A stretch of 64,000 nt of DNA from CAAGNP01 sp045595965. Its GTDB lineage: Bacteria > Bacteroidota > Bacteroidia > Bacteroidales > UBA932. Of this stretch, positions 33,907 through 43,618 are shown one piece after another. The stretch is from positions 1 to 64,000 of the forward strand of contig JAZOBN010000005.1 of assembly GCA_045595965.1 (NCBI GenBank), in the 5' to 3' direction. A model generated the notes under the pieces. It saw nothing but the letters and a program-made list of their open reading frames with translations. It had not been told where the DNA came from and did not search any database. The first letter of the stretch is position 1; every line of letters begins with the position of its first letter. The position numbers and the translations under genes are program-made.

Positions 33907-35145
33907 TTACTGTTCAGTTTGTTGTTTCTTTAATTCTTCTTCTTTTCTGCTGCGTCTCTCCAATGCAGTCTCATTTTCGAAATCGGTGATGTTCATTCCA
34001 CTTTTATAGATTGTGGCGGTTCTGAAATCGAAAGGTGCTAATTTAATGGAAAGTTCGATATTATCAGCAGGAAGATTCTCTTTTTCGAAAATATTATCGG
34101 GGTCAAGGTCTATTTCTGAACCGAAATCTTTCTCTTTTGTAAAGGCAGCAGGTGGGGTGATATTGACGGTAATACCTGTAGCAACTACTGTTACCCTGAT
34201 CTCTCCCGCCTTCATCTTGTCATCAAAGGCAACGCCTCGCTTGAAGTTGAATGCATTTCCGGTGTATTCCCTTATATGGTTGAGAATCTCCTCCATTTCA
34301 GACATAAGAAGGGCATTCTCCTTACTGCTGGTGATATTGACAAGGACATTCTTTGCAGATTTCATGCTGTAGTCTTTTAAGAGGGGAGAGGTGAATGCCT
34401 TTTCTACAGCATTCCTTGCCCTGTTTTCCCCTGTAGCGGCACCGGAACCCATGATTGCCATGCCACTATCCTTCATTATTCTCCTGACATCGGCAAGGTC
34501 AACATTTATATAACCTTTACCGGTTATGATCTCTGCGATACCCTTGATAGCGGTATTCAGTACCTCGTCTGCTTTTGGAAAGGCCTCAAGTACAGAGAGA
34601 TTGCCATATATCTCGTAAAGTTTCTGGTTGTCTATAATCAGAAGTGAGTCTACATTCTTTTCTAGCTCTTTGATACCCTCATACGCCCTTCTCTGGAACT
34701 CCGCATCCTCATCTTTGAATGGCTGGGTGACGACACCGATTGTGAGGATCCCAAGTTCTTGCGATATCTTGGCAATGACAGGTGATGCACCGGTTCCTGT
34801 TCCACCACCCATACCGGCTGTGATGAATACCATCTTGGTGTTGTCATTCAATCTCCTTCTGATCTCATCTGAGTCATTTATGGCAAGATTTCGGGCAATT
34901 TCCGGATCAAAACCTGCCCCAAGACCCTCTCCAAGCTGGAGCTTCTCTGGAACTGGAGACTGCTCCAATGATTGATGGTCTGTATTACATATGAGGAAAT
35001 CAACATCCTTAATACCGTTGATGTACATCTGACTGACAGCGTTTACCCCACCGCCACCGACACCCACAACCTTAATCAAGTTCTTTTTGGGACGCCAACT
35101 GTCAGGAACAAAATTTATTTCTTCTATTTTTTCTTCTGCTTTCAT
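33907..35145 (-). CDS. ftsZ: cell division protein FtsZ
   Basis: Tubulin-like GTPase that forms the division ring. The signature GMGGGTGTGASPVIA is at 112-125, with the N-terminal VVGVGGGGVNAVSQM. The synergy (T7) loop is NVDLADVRRIM, with the Asp that completes the neighbour's active site. At 412 aa it is compact. The usual C-terminal binding peptide (IPAFLR-like) is not seen; the protein ends ENETALERRSRKEEELKK plus a short polar end, where ALERR may be a divergent form. It follows ftsA by 11 bases and precedes gltX by one. Confidence 0.97.
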   Translation of the reverse strand: MKAEEKIEEINFVPDSWRPKKNLIKVVGVGGGGVNAVSQMYINGIKDVDFLICNTDHQSLEQSPVPEKLQLGEGLGAGFDPEIARNLAINDSDEIRRRLNDNTKMVFITAGMGGGTGTGASPVIAKISQELGILTIGVVTQPFKDEDAEFQRRAYEGIKELEKNVDSLLIIDNQKLYEIYGNLSVLEAFPKADEVLNTAIKGIAEIITGKGYINVDLADVRRIMKDSGMAIMGSGAATGENRARNAVEKAFTSPLLKDYSMKSAKNVLVNITSSKENALLMSEMEEILNHIREYTGNAFNFKRGVAFDDKMKAGEIRVTVVATGITVNITPPAAFTKEKDFGSEIDLDPDNIFEKENLPADNIELSIKLAPFDFRTATIYKSGMNITDFENETALERRSRKEEELKKQQTEQ

Positions 35146-35156
35146 GTCTCTTAATT

Positions 35157-36545
35157 TTATGCCTCATCATCATCTGCTGAGTTGGCTGCGTTAAATATGC
35201 CGTCCATAGTATCTTTCAGTCTCTCTTTCAGACTCTTCTTTGGAGCTTTTGGCTGTGTTGGCCTTGAGGTTTTTGTCTTTGGCTTGTCAACAGGATTCTC
35301 TTCCACCTTGTTGCCGAAAAGGTCCCTGTTGAAAGGTTCCTCATCCTCATGCGCGTATGGTGTGATATTATCAAATTCCTCTTCGTCTTCCAGATAGTCG
35401 AAAGCTGAGAGGACCAGACCCACAGCTGTAGATGAACTTGCCTTGAATGCATCTTCACAAGAGGTGTTCATAATCACACTCTTGTCTGGTTGAGAAATCC
35501 TGACCTCCATTCCGGTAATGTGTTTGGCAAGGACTTGAAGGTGGTTGAGGTTAGAGGACCCCCCGGTTATCACAATCCCGGAGCGTAGTTTCTCCTTGAA
35601 TCCCGACTCTTCAATTTCATATGCAACTGTAGCGATTATTTCACTGATTCTTGCCTCAATCACAGATGCAAGGAGCTGGCAAGGTACCTGTTTGGATATA
35701 CCACCATCTTTGCCACTGATGTTGATCACTTTTGATTCCTGGGCATATTGGCTCAGACATGACCCATGCTGCTTTTTCAGAGCTTCTGCATCTTTGAAGG
35801 ATACACCACATATTTGTCTTATATCCTCAGTTATGGAGTTGCCGCCAAATGGGATAACAGCTGTGTGGCGGATAATGTTGTCCTGGACTATGAGCAAGTC
35901 GGTGGTCCCCCCTCCGATATCAACAATTGCAACACCCAGCTCCATATCGTCTTTGCTTACCACAGCACGGGCTGATGCGATAGGTTCCAGGATAGCCCTC
36001 TTCACTTTGAGATCCTTGCGTGCCATTACTCCATAACTTGATTTTACAGCATTGGATCTTCCGACAAACAATCTGTAGAAGCCCTCGATATCCTTACCCT
36101 CCATCCCTGCAATATCGGTGATGTACATATGTTCATCAACATTATAGTATTGGGGAATGACGTGCAGTACACGATCAAGATTGCTCACGCTGTAGTTGTA
36201 CATCTCATTTGTCCACGATGCTACCTCCGACTCCGATATGATCTCTTCAGGATTGAAACGCATCTTCTTGTTGTTTGCAGCGATACATTTGATTGATTGT
36301 CCTGCAACCCCTATAAATACCTCTTTGATGTCGAATTCATAATCTTCAATCTGGTTTCTGACATCGTTGATGGTAGGGGTGATAGCATCCAGTACTTTCT
36401 GGATGTTTATGACCTCGCCCCTCTTGATTCCATTGGAGGGGAATTCGCTGTAGCCGATGATCTTGATTCCACCGGCACTCTTTTCACCCACAATTGTGAC
36501 TACTTTTGTGGTTCCTAAGTCAATTGCTGCTACGTAGTTGCTCAT
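35157..36545 (-). CDS. ftsA: cell division protein FtsA
   Basis: Actin-like ATPase that ties FtsZ filaments to the membrane. I start at ATG 36545 (MSNYVAAIDLGTTKVVTIVG), which places the phosphate-1 loop at the family position; a longer in-frame reading to 36602 overlaps ftsQ and is rejected. The SHS2 (1C) region follows around 85-165 and the second phosphate loop is VAIVDIGGGTTDLLIV. The C-terminal amphipathic membrane helix is KKSLKERLKDTMDGIFN, after a proline- and charge-rich linker. The length of 463 aa is normal for Bacteroidota. Confidence 0.96.
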   Translation of the reverse strand: MSNYVAAIDLGTTKVVTIVGEKSAGGIKIIGYSEFPSNGIKRGEVINIQKVLDAITPTINDVRNQIEDYEFDIKEVFIGVAGQSIKCIAANNKKMRFNPEEIISESEVASWTNEMYNYSVSNLDRVLHVIPQYYNVDEHMYITDIAGMEGKDIEGFYRLFVGRSNAVKSSYGVMARKDLKVKRAILEPIASARAVVSKDDMELGVAIVDIGGGTTDLLIVQDNIIRHTAVIPFGGNSITEDIRQICGVSFKDAEALKKQHGSCLSQYAQESKVINISGKDGGISKQVPCQLLASVIEARISEIIATVAYEIEESGFKEKLRSGIVITGGSSNLNHLQVLAKHITGMEVRISQPDKSVIMNTSCEDAFKASSSTAVGLVLSAFDYLEDEEEFDNITPYAHEDEEPFNRDLFGNKVEENPVDKPKTKTSRPTQPKAPKKSLKERLKDTMDGIFNAANSADDDEA

Positions 36546-36549
36546 ATTG

Positions 36550-37356
36550 TTATTGTCCTTGCTTATATTCTTCTTTAAGTGTGCAGACAATCTGGTCTGC
36601 ATATTTGAGATTTATCTGGGAGTACCTGTCCCAACCTTTGTGGGGGATCACATTTTTGTAAAATGTGTGCAGTTTCTCAAATTTTCTTTCCATATCATCA
36701 AATCCTCCGAACAAGATAGTCTGTTCTCCAACCCTCATATATAAGGCTATATCTTTATTTGGAAGAATATGTATCTGTTGAACCTGTGAACTCCAGAATT
36801 CGGATCTTTCGAGATAATTACCGAATTCCAATACAGATCTTAGCCATTTCTCCTCTTCAAATGTTACATTTCCCCTCTGTCCCGTTTTGACTGAGATGGG
36901 GATATTGCCTGTCACTATGGGGACATAGGAGGTGAAAGTTTTCTCCAGAGGGAAGAGGTAACACTCTTTATCAACATAGAATCCCCCCTCAGCGTTCTGT
37001 ATTCGCAATAGTGGCTTTCTCTGTGTGATTCTCACATTCATGATCCCATCCCTTCCCAGAGAGATATCACTTATCCTGATGGCACTTCTCTCCTCAAGAA
37101 GTTTCTCAAGATCATATAATGAGATATCATCTATAGCCATGCCGATGGGGGAGTTTTCAGACGAGGTGAGTATAGATTTTACCTCATCCTTGCTCACAAA
37201 ACGGTTAATGGTACTATCCAGCACCTCCACCTCTATCTTGTTGCATAGGACCGAATCCCTCTCTTTCTCTTTAAGAATGTAGGAGAATGCAAAATAGAGG
37301 ACAAATAGTGCAGTGACGATAGTTATTCCGAAATATGTGAGTATCTTTCTTAGCAT
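36550..37356 (-). CDS. ftsQ: cell division protein FtsQ/DivIB
   Basis: Bitopic septal protein that joins FtsL and FtsB to the divisome. One helix near the N-terminus (residues 8-27, YFGITIVTALFVLYFAFSYI) is followed by a POTRA-like domain (NRFVSKDEVKSILTS, LEKLLEERSAIRISDISLG, MNVRITQRKPLLRI). The beta domain contains YLFPLEKTFTSYVPIVTGN. The length of 268 aa and position between murC and ftsA are those expected. Sequence is divergent, as is usual for FtsQ, and the call rests much on gene order. Confidence 0.9.
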   Translation of the reverse strand: MLRKILTYFGITIVTALFVLYFAFSYILKEKERDSVLCNKIEVEVLDSTINRFVSKDEVKSILTSSENSPIGMAIDDISLYDLEKLLEERSAIRISDISLGRDGIMNVRITQRKPLLRIQNAEGGFYVDKECYLFPLEKTFTSYVPIVTGNIPISVKTGQRGNVTFEEEKWLRSVLEFGNYLERSEFWSSQVQQIHILPNKDIALYMRVGEQTILFGGFDDMERKFEKLHTFYKNVIPHKGWDRYSQINLKYADQIVCTLKEEYKQGQ

Positions 37357-38702
37357 CAGTTGTATTTTTCTTTTAATAAATCGGTAATAGGTGTGACAAA
37401 ACGGTCAATATCTCCAGCACCCAGAGTGATGAGTATTTCGATATCCCTGTTTTTTATCTCCTCCAGAAGTTCCTCTTTGGAGATAATCTTTTTGTCCCGG
37501 ATGGTCACAAGATCGAATATCATCTCTGCATTTACCCCCTCAATAGGGAGTTCTCTTGCAGGATAGATAGGGAGGAGGATGAGGGAGTCAAGGGCACTCA
37601 GGCTTTGTGCAAACTCTCTGTGGAAATCTCTGGTTCTGGTAAAGAGGTGTGGCTGAAATATGCCGCACAACCTTTTTCCGGGGAATATTTCCCTGATCGA
37701 GCTGATTGCAGCAGATATCTCATTGGGATGGTGTGCATAATCGTCGATGTATGAGCATACAGGGGTATTGAAATGGATATCAAACCTCCTTTCGACACCG
37801 GCAAATGTAGCAAGTCCCTTCTTGACCAGATCAATAGTGGTGCCGTGCAGCAAGGCAACAGCTGCCGCAGCAATACCATTCTCCACATTTACCCATCCTG
37901 GAATACCTACAGTACAGTTCTCATATTCGCCATACGGTGTGCATAGGGTAAAATGGGAGTAACCGCATTCATCGACGGTGATATCTTTTGCATAAAAATC
38001 TGCTGGGGTATCGTACGAGTAGGTATATACTTTGGCATGTGTATCAAACTCAATATCAATTCCCTTCTTGACAATCAGGAATTTTTTGACATGAGAGGCA
38101 AATTCTCTGAATGCCCCTTTTACACTTTCATGGTCAGAGTAAATGTCAAGGTGATCGGCGTCTGTAGAGGTGATTACTGCGATGTCGGGGAAGAGCTGTA
38201 GGAATGAACGGTCAAACTCATCAGCCTCAGCAACAAGTATATTCTTCTTGCTGAGTATCAGGTTTGAATGGTAGTTTTTGGAAATACCGCCCAGGAATGC
38301 ATTGCAACCCTCTCCTGAATGTGTCAGGAGGTGTGCAAGAAGGGTGCTTGTTGTAGTCTTGCCATGTGTTCCTGAAATTGCAAGACACTCCTGATTTGCT
38401 GCGATTTCACCTAATGCTCTTGACCTCTTGACCACCTTGTACCCCTTCTCGAATACAAATACCAGCTCCTTCATATCTTTTGGAATAGCCGGGGTGTAGA
38501 TGACAAGTGTCTCTTCAATCTCGGTGGGTACAAGATCACACCTCTCCTCATAGTGGATTGAGATCCCCTCCTGCTCAAGGGCAGCGGTCAGTTTGCTTGG
38601 GGTGCGGTCATAACCCGAAACGGAGTATCCTGCATGGTGATAATACCTTGCAATGGCACTCATTCCTATTCCACCGATCCCTATAAAATATACATTCTTC
38701 AT
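37356..38702 (-). CDS. murC: UDP-N-acetylmuramate-L-alanine ligase
   Basis: Adds the first amino acid, L-alanine, to UDP-N-acetylmuramic acid. The N-terminal FIGIGGIGMSAIARYYHHAGY binds the substrate, SGTHGKTTTSTLLAHLL is the ATP loop, and VAEADEFDRSFLQL and DDYAHHPNEISAAI are the family's catalytic segments. The 448 aa length is typical. Its TGA stop overlaps the ftsQ ATG by one base. Confidence 0.96.
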   Translation of the reverse strand: MKNVYFIGIGGIGMSAIARYYHHAGYSVSGYDRTPSKLTAALEQEGISIHYEERCDLVPTEIEETLVIYTPAIPKDMKELVFVFEKGYKVVKRSRALGEIAANQECLAISGTHGKTTTSTLLAHLLTHSGEGCNAFLGGISKNYHSNLILSKKNILVAEADEFDRSFLQLFPDIAVITSTDADHLDIYSDHESVKGAFREFASHVKKFLIVKKGIDIEFDTHAKVYTYSYDTPADFYAKDITVDECGYSHFTLCTPYGEYENCTVGIPGWVNVENGIAAAAVALLHGTTIDLVKKGLATFAGVERRFDIHFNTPVCSYIDDYAHHPNEISAAISSIREIFPGKRLCGIFQPHLFTRTRDFHREFAQSLSALDSLILLPIYPARELPIEGVNAEMIFDLVTIRDKKIISKEELLEEIKNRDIEILITLGAGDIDRFVTPITDLLKEKYN

Positions 38703-38704
38703 CT

Positions 38705-39835
38705 TTAAGCCAGTTTCAATACTTCTTCGGCAATATCGCTTGATGCGTCAGGCTTTGCCAATTTCAATATATTTTTTTCAAGTTGGTCTATCTTCTCTTT
38801 GTTGAAAACAAGTTTTGCCACCTCATCCATAAGGGTGTTTTCAGCTTCAGAATCTTTGATCAGAATTGCAGCCCCTTCATTGACAAGGGCCATGGCATTG
38901 TGTGTCTGGTGATCTTCTGCAACTACAGGTGAGGGGACAAAAACGGAGGCTTTCCCCACTGCACACAGTTCGGAGATTGTCCCAGCACCTGCTCTGGATA
39001 CGATCAGATCGCATGCTGCATAGGCGAGGTCCATTCTGGAGATAAAATCGCAGTTATGGACATTTCTCCAAACTCTTGAATTCTCCTTAATCTTGGCATC
39101 AGCGAGAGATTCAAAGAAGGTGTTAATCCCTTGTGCGTACCCTTTTCCACTTTGCCATATTACCTGGAATCTACCTTCGCCAGCACCTTCAGAACACCAC
39201 TTTTTCATGGTCCTGTTGAATGTTCCACAGCCTAAACTTCCCCCCACGACAAGTACTGTCGGGAGATTTTTCTCAAGGCCGAAATATCGTATTGCCTCCT
39301 CTTTCTGTTCGGGGGTAGGGGGGCACATCTCTTTTCTGATAGGGTTCCCTGTGAGAATGATCCTATCTTTTGGGAAGAATCTCTCCATTGAGCTATATGC
39401 TGTACAGATCCGTTTTGCCCTTTTGGAGAGGATCTTATTGGTAAGACCGGCGTATGAATTCTGCTCTTGCAGCAATGTGGGTATCCCCATAGAGGAAGCA
39501 CACCATAGTAGGGGGGCACTAGCATAGCCTCCAACACCGACAGCTACATCTGGTTTGAACTCCCTGATTATCTTTTTTGCCATCCTCAGGCTCTTTATCA
39601 CCTTGAATGGAAGGGCAAGATTGGAGATTGAGAGGGATCTCTTCAATCCGGCAACAGGCAACCCCTTTATGGGATAGCCTGCAGCAGGAACTCTCTCCAT
39701 TTCCATTTTGCCGATAGCTCCTACAAAAAGTATCTCGATTGTCGGATCTTTCTCTTTCAGCGCATTTGCTATGGAGATGGCGGGGAAGATATGTCCCCCT
39801 GTGCCACCACCGCTTATGATAATTCTCTTACCCAT
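38705..39835 (-). CDS. murG: UDP-GlcNAc transferase for lipid II synthesis
   Basis: Glycosyltransferase family 28 enzyme that adds N-acetylglucosamine to lipid I at the inner face of the membrane, making lipid II. The glycine loop is SGGGTGGHIFPAISIANAL near the N-terminus, followed by GVGGYASAPLLWCASSMGIP and LLQEQNSYAGLTNKIL. The C-terminal donor site is LIVSRAGAGTISELCAVGK and VPSPVVAEDHQTHNA. The length of 376 aa is usual. It overlaps ftsW by 8 bases. Confidence 0.96.
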   Translation of the reverse strand: MGKRIIISGGGTGGHIFPAISIANALKEKDPTIEILFVGAIGKMEMERVPAAGYPIKGLPVAGLKRSLSISNLALPFKVIKSLRMAKKIIREFKPDVAVGVGGYASAPLLWCASSMGIPTLLQEQNSYAGLTNKILSKRAKRICTAYSSMERFFPKDRIILTGNPIRKEMCPPTPEQKEEAIRYFGLEKNLPTVLVVGGSLGCGTFNRTMKKWCSEGAGEGRFQVIWQSGKGYAQGINTFFESLADAKIKENSRVWRNVHNCDFISRMDLAYAACDLIVSRAGAGTISELCAVGKASVFVPSPVVAEDHQTHNAMALVNEGAAILIKDSEAENTLMDEVAKLVFNKEKIDQLEKNILKLAKPDASSDIAEEVLKLA

Positions 39836-41009
39836 TTTTCACTTTTTCTTTACCTTGTTCTTCCAATTTGACTTCAATTGTTCTGTTGACCGCAAGGATG
39901 ATTCCAAAGGCAGAACTTATAATCATCAGTGAGGTCCCTCCCAGACTGACAAGTGGCAACGTCTGCCCGGTAACCGGAAGGAGCCCGACATTTACCATAA
40001 TATGTATAATAGCCTGGAGGAATATCAAAAATCCGAACCCAAGCACCATCGTGGAGGTGAAGATGCGTGAGCACATCCGGGCTATCGTTATACATCTGGA
40101 GAAAAACCAGAAATAGAGGAACAGCACAATGAGTCCCCCCGCCAGACCGAACTCTTCAATGATTATAGCATATATAAAGTCCGAGTAGGGGTGGGGCAAT
40201 GTGTCTTTTTTCAGACTGTTACCGGGGCCTCTTCCGCCAAAACGGCCCAGTTGGATAGCCTCTATCGCCTGTTCACTCTGATATGTCTTGTCTTTGTACT
40301 CTTTTATCTCTTCAGGAGTCATCTCCTTGTCATCACCGAAGAATCTCTCAATACGTCCCCACATCGTATCGATACGTGGAAACTTGATAGGGGTAGTGTA
40401 GTGCAGGAGGATAATCAGTCCGAGCATACCGATGGCAATACCTATTGTGTACCAGATAAATCTCCATTTGATACCAGCACAAACCAGCATTACAAAGGCT
40501 GTAAGGACGATAATCACTGTAGCTGAGACACTCCCGTATATGCACAATACGCACAAGATGCCAAGTGGCAGCATAACTTTGAGTGCGTAGGATTTGAATG
40601 TACTCAGGTCAAACCGTTCAAGAGCGTAGGCTATGTACATAACCACCGAGATTTTGGCAAGTTCGGATGGCTGGAACGATACTCCCGCTATGTTTATCCA
40701 TCTTGAGGCACTGTTGAGGATAGTCCCTGCGAAGACTACATATAACATCAATGCTATAGAGACAATCATGGCAATGGGGGCGATCCTTGTATAGTGCCTC
40801 AGATTGATACTATAGCATCCAAGCACCACAAGAAAGCCACCGATAACGAATGACATCTGTTTGAAAAGGAGAGCAAATGTGGATTTGCCCTTGGCAAAAG
40901 CGAGGGAACTTGATGCCGAATAGACAGCAAGTATAGATACTATGGCCAACAGAAGTACTATAAGCCATATTACCTGATCACCCCGAAGTTTTCCAAACAG
41001 TTTTTTCAT
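39828..41009 (-). CDS. ftsW: septal peptidoglycan glycosyltransferase FtsW
   Basis: SEDS-family multi-pass enzyme that polymerises lipid II at the septum with its partner FtsI, encoded 5 kb upstream in the same run. About ten helices are seen. Family segments are LGIDSASRWINI-like (here ILNSASRWINIAGVSFQPSELAKI), the loop YIYAIIIEEFGLAGG-like (DFIYAIIIEEFGLAGGLIVL) and LLPVTGQTLPLVSLGGTSLM. The length of 393 aa is typical. Its start overlaps the murD stop (ATGA). Confidence 0.95.
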   Translation of the reverse strand: MKKLFGKLRGDQVIWLIVLLLAIVSILAVYSASSSLAFAKGKSTFALLFKQMSFVIGGFLVVLGCYSINLRHYTRIAPIAMIVSIALMLYVVFAGTILNSASRWINIAGVSFQPSELAKISVVMYIAYALERFDLSTFKSYALKVMLPLGILCVLCIYGSVSATVIIVLTAFVMLVCAGIKWRFIWYTIGIAIGMLGLIILLHYTTPIKFPRIDTMWGRIERFFGDDKEMTPEEIKEYKDKTYQSEQAIEAIQLGRFGGRGPGNSLKKDTLPHPYSDFIYAIIIEEFGLAGGLIVLFLYFWFFSRCITIARMCSRIFTSTMVLGFGFLIFLQAIIHIMVNVGLLPVTGQTLPLVSLGGTSLMIISSAFGIILAVNRTIEVKLEEQGKEKVKNG

Positions 41010-42340
41010 AGTTCTCTTACAGCGTTTTTGAATTGTTTGCCTCTGTCTTCATAACTTTTGAAAAGGTCAAAACTTGCACAACAAGGTGAGAGTAGAACTA
41101 CATCACCTGGAGAGGCAAGTTCGTACGCCTTCATGACAGCCTCTTTTGCAGAAGATGCATCTGTAATTGTTGCAATTTTGTCTTCAAAGCATGCGTGCAG
41201 TTTACGGTTGTCCACACCAAGACAGACAAGAGCCTTAACCTTTTCCTTTACCAGATCGTAAAGTGGCTCATAGTCATTCCCTTTATCTTTCCCCCCTGCA
41301 ATCCATACTACCGGTCTCTCCATGCTCTCAAGGGCATACCAGGTGGAATTGACATTTGTCGCTTTGGAGTCATTTATATAGAGGACATCTTTGATGCTCA
41401 ATACCTTTTCAAGTCTGTGCTCCACCGCCTTGAAAGAGGTAAGGCTCTCCCTGATTACCTCGTTGGTGATGTTCATGATCTTACCTGTGATGGCGGCAGC
41501 AAGTGAGTTGTATATGTTGTGTTTGCCTGGTAGTGACAGATCTGTGAGGGGCATTGTATATTGATCATGGTTGTATTTCACTACCATGTTGCCGTTGTCG
41601 ATGTATGCACCCTGTTCCACCTTCTCCTTTTGGGTAATAGGGAACATCTTCGCCCTTGTGACTACCTGACTCAAGTGTCCTACGGTGATGTCGTCATCCT
41701 GACAGAAGATAAAGCAGTCATTCTGTGACATGTTGCGGGTGATGCGGAATTTGGCTTTCACATAGTTCTCCATCTTGTTGTCATATCTGTCAAGATGGTC
41801 TGGTGTTATATTCAGAAGGATAGCGATGTCGGCCTTGAAATCGTACATTCCGTCGAGCTGGAAACTGCTCAATTCGAGGACATAGATGTCATAGTCGCAA
41901 GTGGCTACCTGATATGCGTAACTGTCTCCGATATTTCCACCTAAGCCTACATTGAGACCTGCATTCTTCAAAAGATAGTAGATGATGGAGGTAGTGGTTG
42001 TCTTACCATTGCTCCCTGTAATGCATATTTTCTTGGCACGGTCATATCTCCCTCCAAATTCTATCTCCGAAATAACAGGGATACCAGCATTCAGGATAGA
42101 CTGGATAACAGGAATTGTGTCGGGGATTCCCGGGCTTTTGACCACCTCATCAGCATCAAGAATTCGGGACATGGTGTGTCCACCCTCTTCATAGGGGATA
42201 CCGTATTTTGCAAGGGTCTCTTTCCCTTTCTCAGCTATTGTGCTGTTGTCTGAAAGGAATGTGTGATGACCTTTAACTTTTGCGAGGACTGCAGCTCCGA
42301 TGCCGCTTTCTCCCCCCCCTAAAACCACTATTCTGCTCAT
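41006..42340 (-). CDS. murD: UDP-N-acetylmuramoylalanine-D-glutamate ligase
   Basis: Adds D-glutamate to UDP-MurNAc-L-Ala. The start RIVVLGGGESGIGAAVLA binds the nucleotide sugar. The ATP loop is CITGSNGKTTTTSIIYYLL, then NITPDHLDRY and EHRLEKVLSIKDVLYINDSKATN, in which the His and Asp residues are conserved in Mur ligases. The length of 444 aa is usual. The gap to mraY is 3 bases. Confidence 0.96.
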   Translation of the reverse strand: MSRIVVLGGGESGIGAAVLAKVKGHHTFLSDNSTIAEKGKETLAKYGIPYEEGGHTMSRILDADEVVKSPGIPDTIPVIQSILNAGIPVISEIEFGGRYDRAKKICITGSNGKTTTTSIIYYLLKNAGLNVGLGGNIGDSYAYQVATCDYDIYVLELSSFQLDGMYDFKADIAILLNITPDHLDRYDNKMENYVKAKFRITRNMSQNDCFIFCQDDDITVGHLSQVVTRAKMFPITQKEKVEQGAYIDNGNMVVKYNHDQYTMPLTDLSLPGKHNIYNSLAAAITGKIMNITNEVIRESLTSFKAVEHRLEKVLSIKDVLYINDSKATNVNSTWYALESMERPVVWIAGGKDKGNDYEPLYDLVKEKVKALVCLGVDNRKLHACFEDKIATITDASSAKEAVMKAYELASPGDVVLLSPCCASFDLFKSYEDRGKQFKNAVREL

Positions 42341-42343
42341 TTT

Positions 42344-43609
42344 TTATCTGATTTTTAATGTTGCAATTGTAATTACTGCCAAAAGGAATGCGACAAGCCA
42401 GAATCTCATAACTATTTTTGCCTCTGGAATTGCCTTGACGGGTCTGCTGATAAGTGCAGGGATACCCTCTTTCTGGTAGTGGTGATGAAGTGGACTCATC
42501 TTGAAAATTCTCCTCCCTTCGCCGTATTTTCTCTTGGTATATTTGAAATAGCCCCTCTGGAGTATTACAGACAAGCTCTCAACGAAGAATATACCGCACA
42601 AGATCGGGATAAGAAGTTCTTTTCTTATGATGATTGCTGCCACAGCGATGATTCCCCCCAGTGCAAGACTCCCGGTGTCACCCATGAATACCTGTGCAGG
42701 GAAAGAGTTGTACCACAAAAATCCCAGAAGTGCCCCGATGAGTGCCGCCATGAAGATAACCACCTCTCCCGATTCGGGGATATACATTATATTGAGGTAG
42801 TCTGAGTATATTATATTGCCGGACAGGTATGCCAGAATGCCGAGAGTAGCCCCTACGATGGCAGAGACCCCCGTGGCGAGACCATCCATTCCGTCAGTGA
42901 GGTTTGTTCCGTTGGATACTGCTGTGATTACGAAAATGATTACCACAATATATATGATCCATCCCAATATGTTCTTTACTTTTCCCTCTCCGGGGGCGAG
43001 CCATTTGTAATTGAATTCGTTCTGTTTTACAAATGGAATGGTTGTTTTGGTGCTTTTGTGTTCAGGTGTATAGCTCTTTCCTGTCATCTCCTCCAGTTCG
43101 ATTCTCTCTTCCTGGCTCACTTCACCTTTATCCCTGATAACTACCTGATCACTGAAGCATAGTGTCAGACCGACAATCAGACCGAGCGAGACCTGCCCGA
43201 AGATTTTGTATTTTCCGTTGAGCCCATCTTTGTTTTTCTTGAACACCTTGATATAGTCATCAATGAAGCCTATGGCACCGAGCCATACGGTGGAGATAAT
43301 CAGGAGTTGAACATAGATGTTCTTCAAGTTGCAGAACAGCAGGGTGGGGATCAGGATTGCAACCAAAATGATGATACCACCCATAGTAGGAGTCCCCTTC
43401 TTTGCGAGTTGCCCTTCCAGTCCGAGATCCCTGATCTCTTCTCCAATCTGGAGTTTCTGGAGTTTCTTTATGATGCTCTTGCCGATAAATATAGTGATGA
43501 GGATGGCAATCATACTCGCAATCAGTGCTCTGAAAGAGATGTACTGCATCAATTGATCTCCCGGAAAATCAAAAACACTTTTCAGATATTCAAATAGATG
43601 GTATAACAT
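42344..43609 (-). CDS. mraY: phospho-MurNAc-pentapeptide transferase
   Basis: Integral membrane enzyme that places phospho-MurNAc-pentapeptide on undecaprenyl phosphate, making lipid I. Conserved acidic motifs are visible: KKGTPTMGG, GFIDDYIKVF, NLTDGMDGLA and FMGDTGSLALGG, with the MSPLHHHY motif near the C-terminus. At 421 aa it is about 60 residues longer than the E. coli enzyme. The excess is a hydrophilic stretch near 170-225 (from VIRDKGEVSQEER to WLAPGEGKV) that lies between two helices and seems to be a lineage feature. Confidence 0.96.
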   Translation of the reverse strand: MLYHLFEYLKSVFDFPGDQLMQYISFRALIASMIAILITIFIGKSIIKKLQKLQIGEEIRDLGLEGQLAKKGTPTMGGIIILVAILIPTLLFCNLKNIYVQLLIISTVWLGAIGFIDDYIKVFKKNKDGLNGKYKIFGQVSLGLIVGLTLCFSDQVVIRDKGEVSQEERIELEEMTGKSYTPEHKSTKTTIPFVKQNEFNYKWLAPGEGKVKNILGWIIYIVVIIFVITAVSNGTNLTDGMDGLATGVSAIVGATLGILAYLSGNIIYSDYLNIMYIPESGEVVIFMAALIGALLGFLWYNSFPAQVFMGDTGSLALGGIIAVAAIIIRKELLIPILCGIFFVESLSVILQRGYFKYTKRKYGEGRRIFKMSPLHHHYQKEGIPALISRPVKAIPEAKIVMRFWLVAFLLAVITIATLKIR

Positions 43610-43618
43610 GGTTTAGTC

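Noticed and set aside
36546..36602. Longer FtsA reading that overlaps ftsQ
   Set aside because: The extra 19 residues lack family likeness, and ATG 36545 places the first ATP loop correctly.
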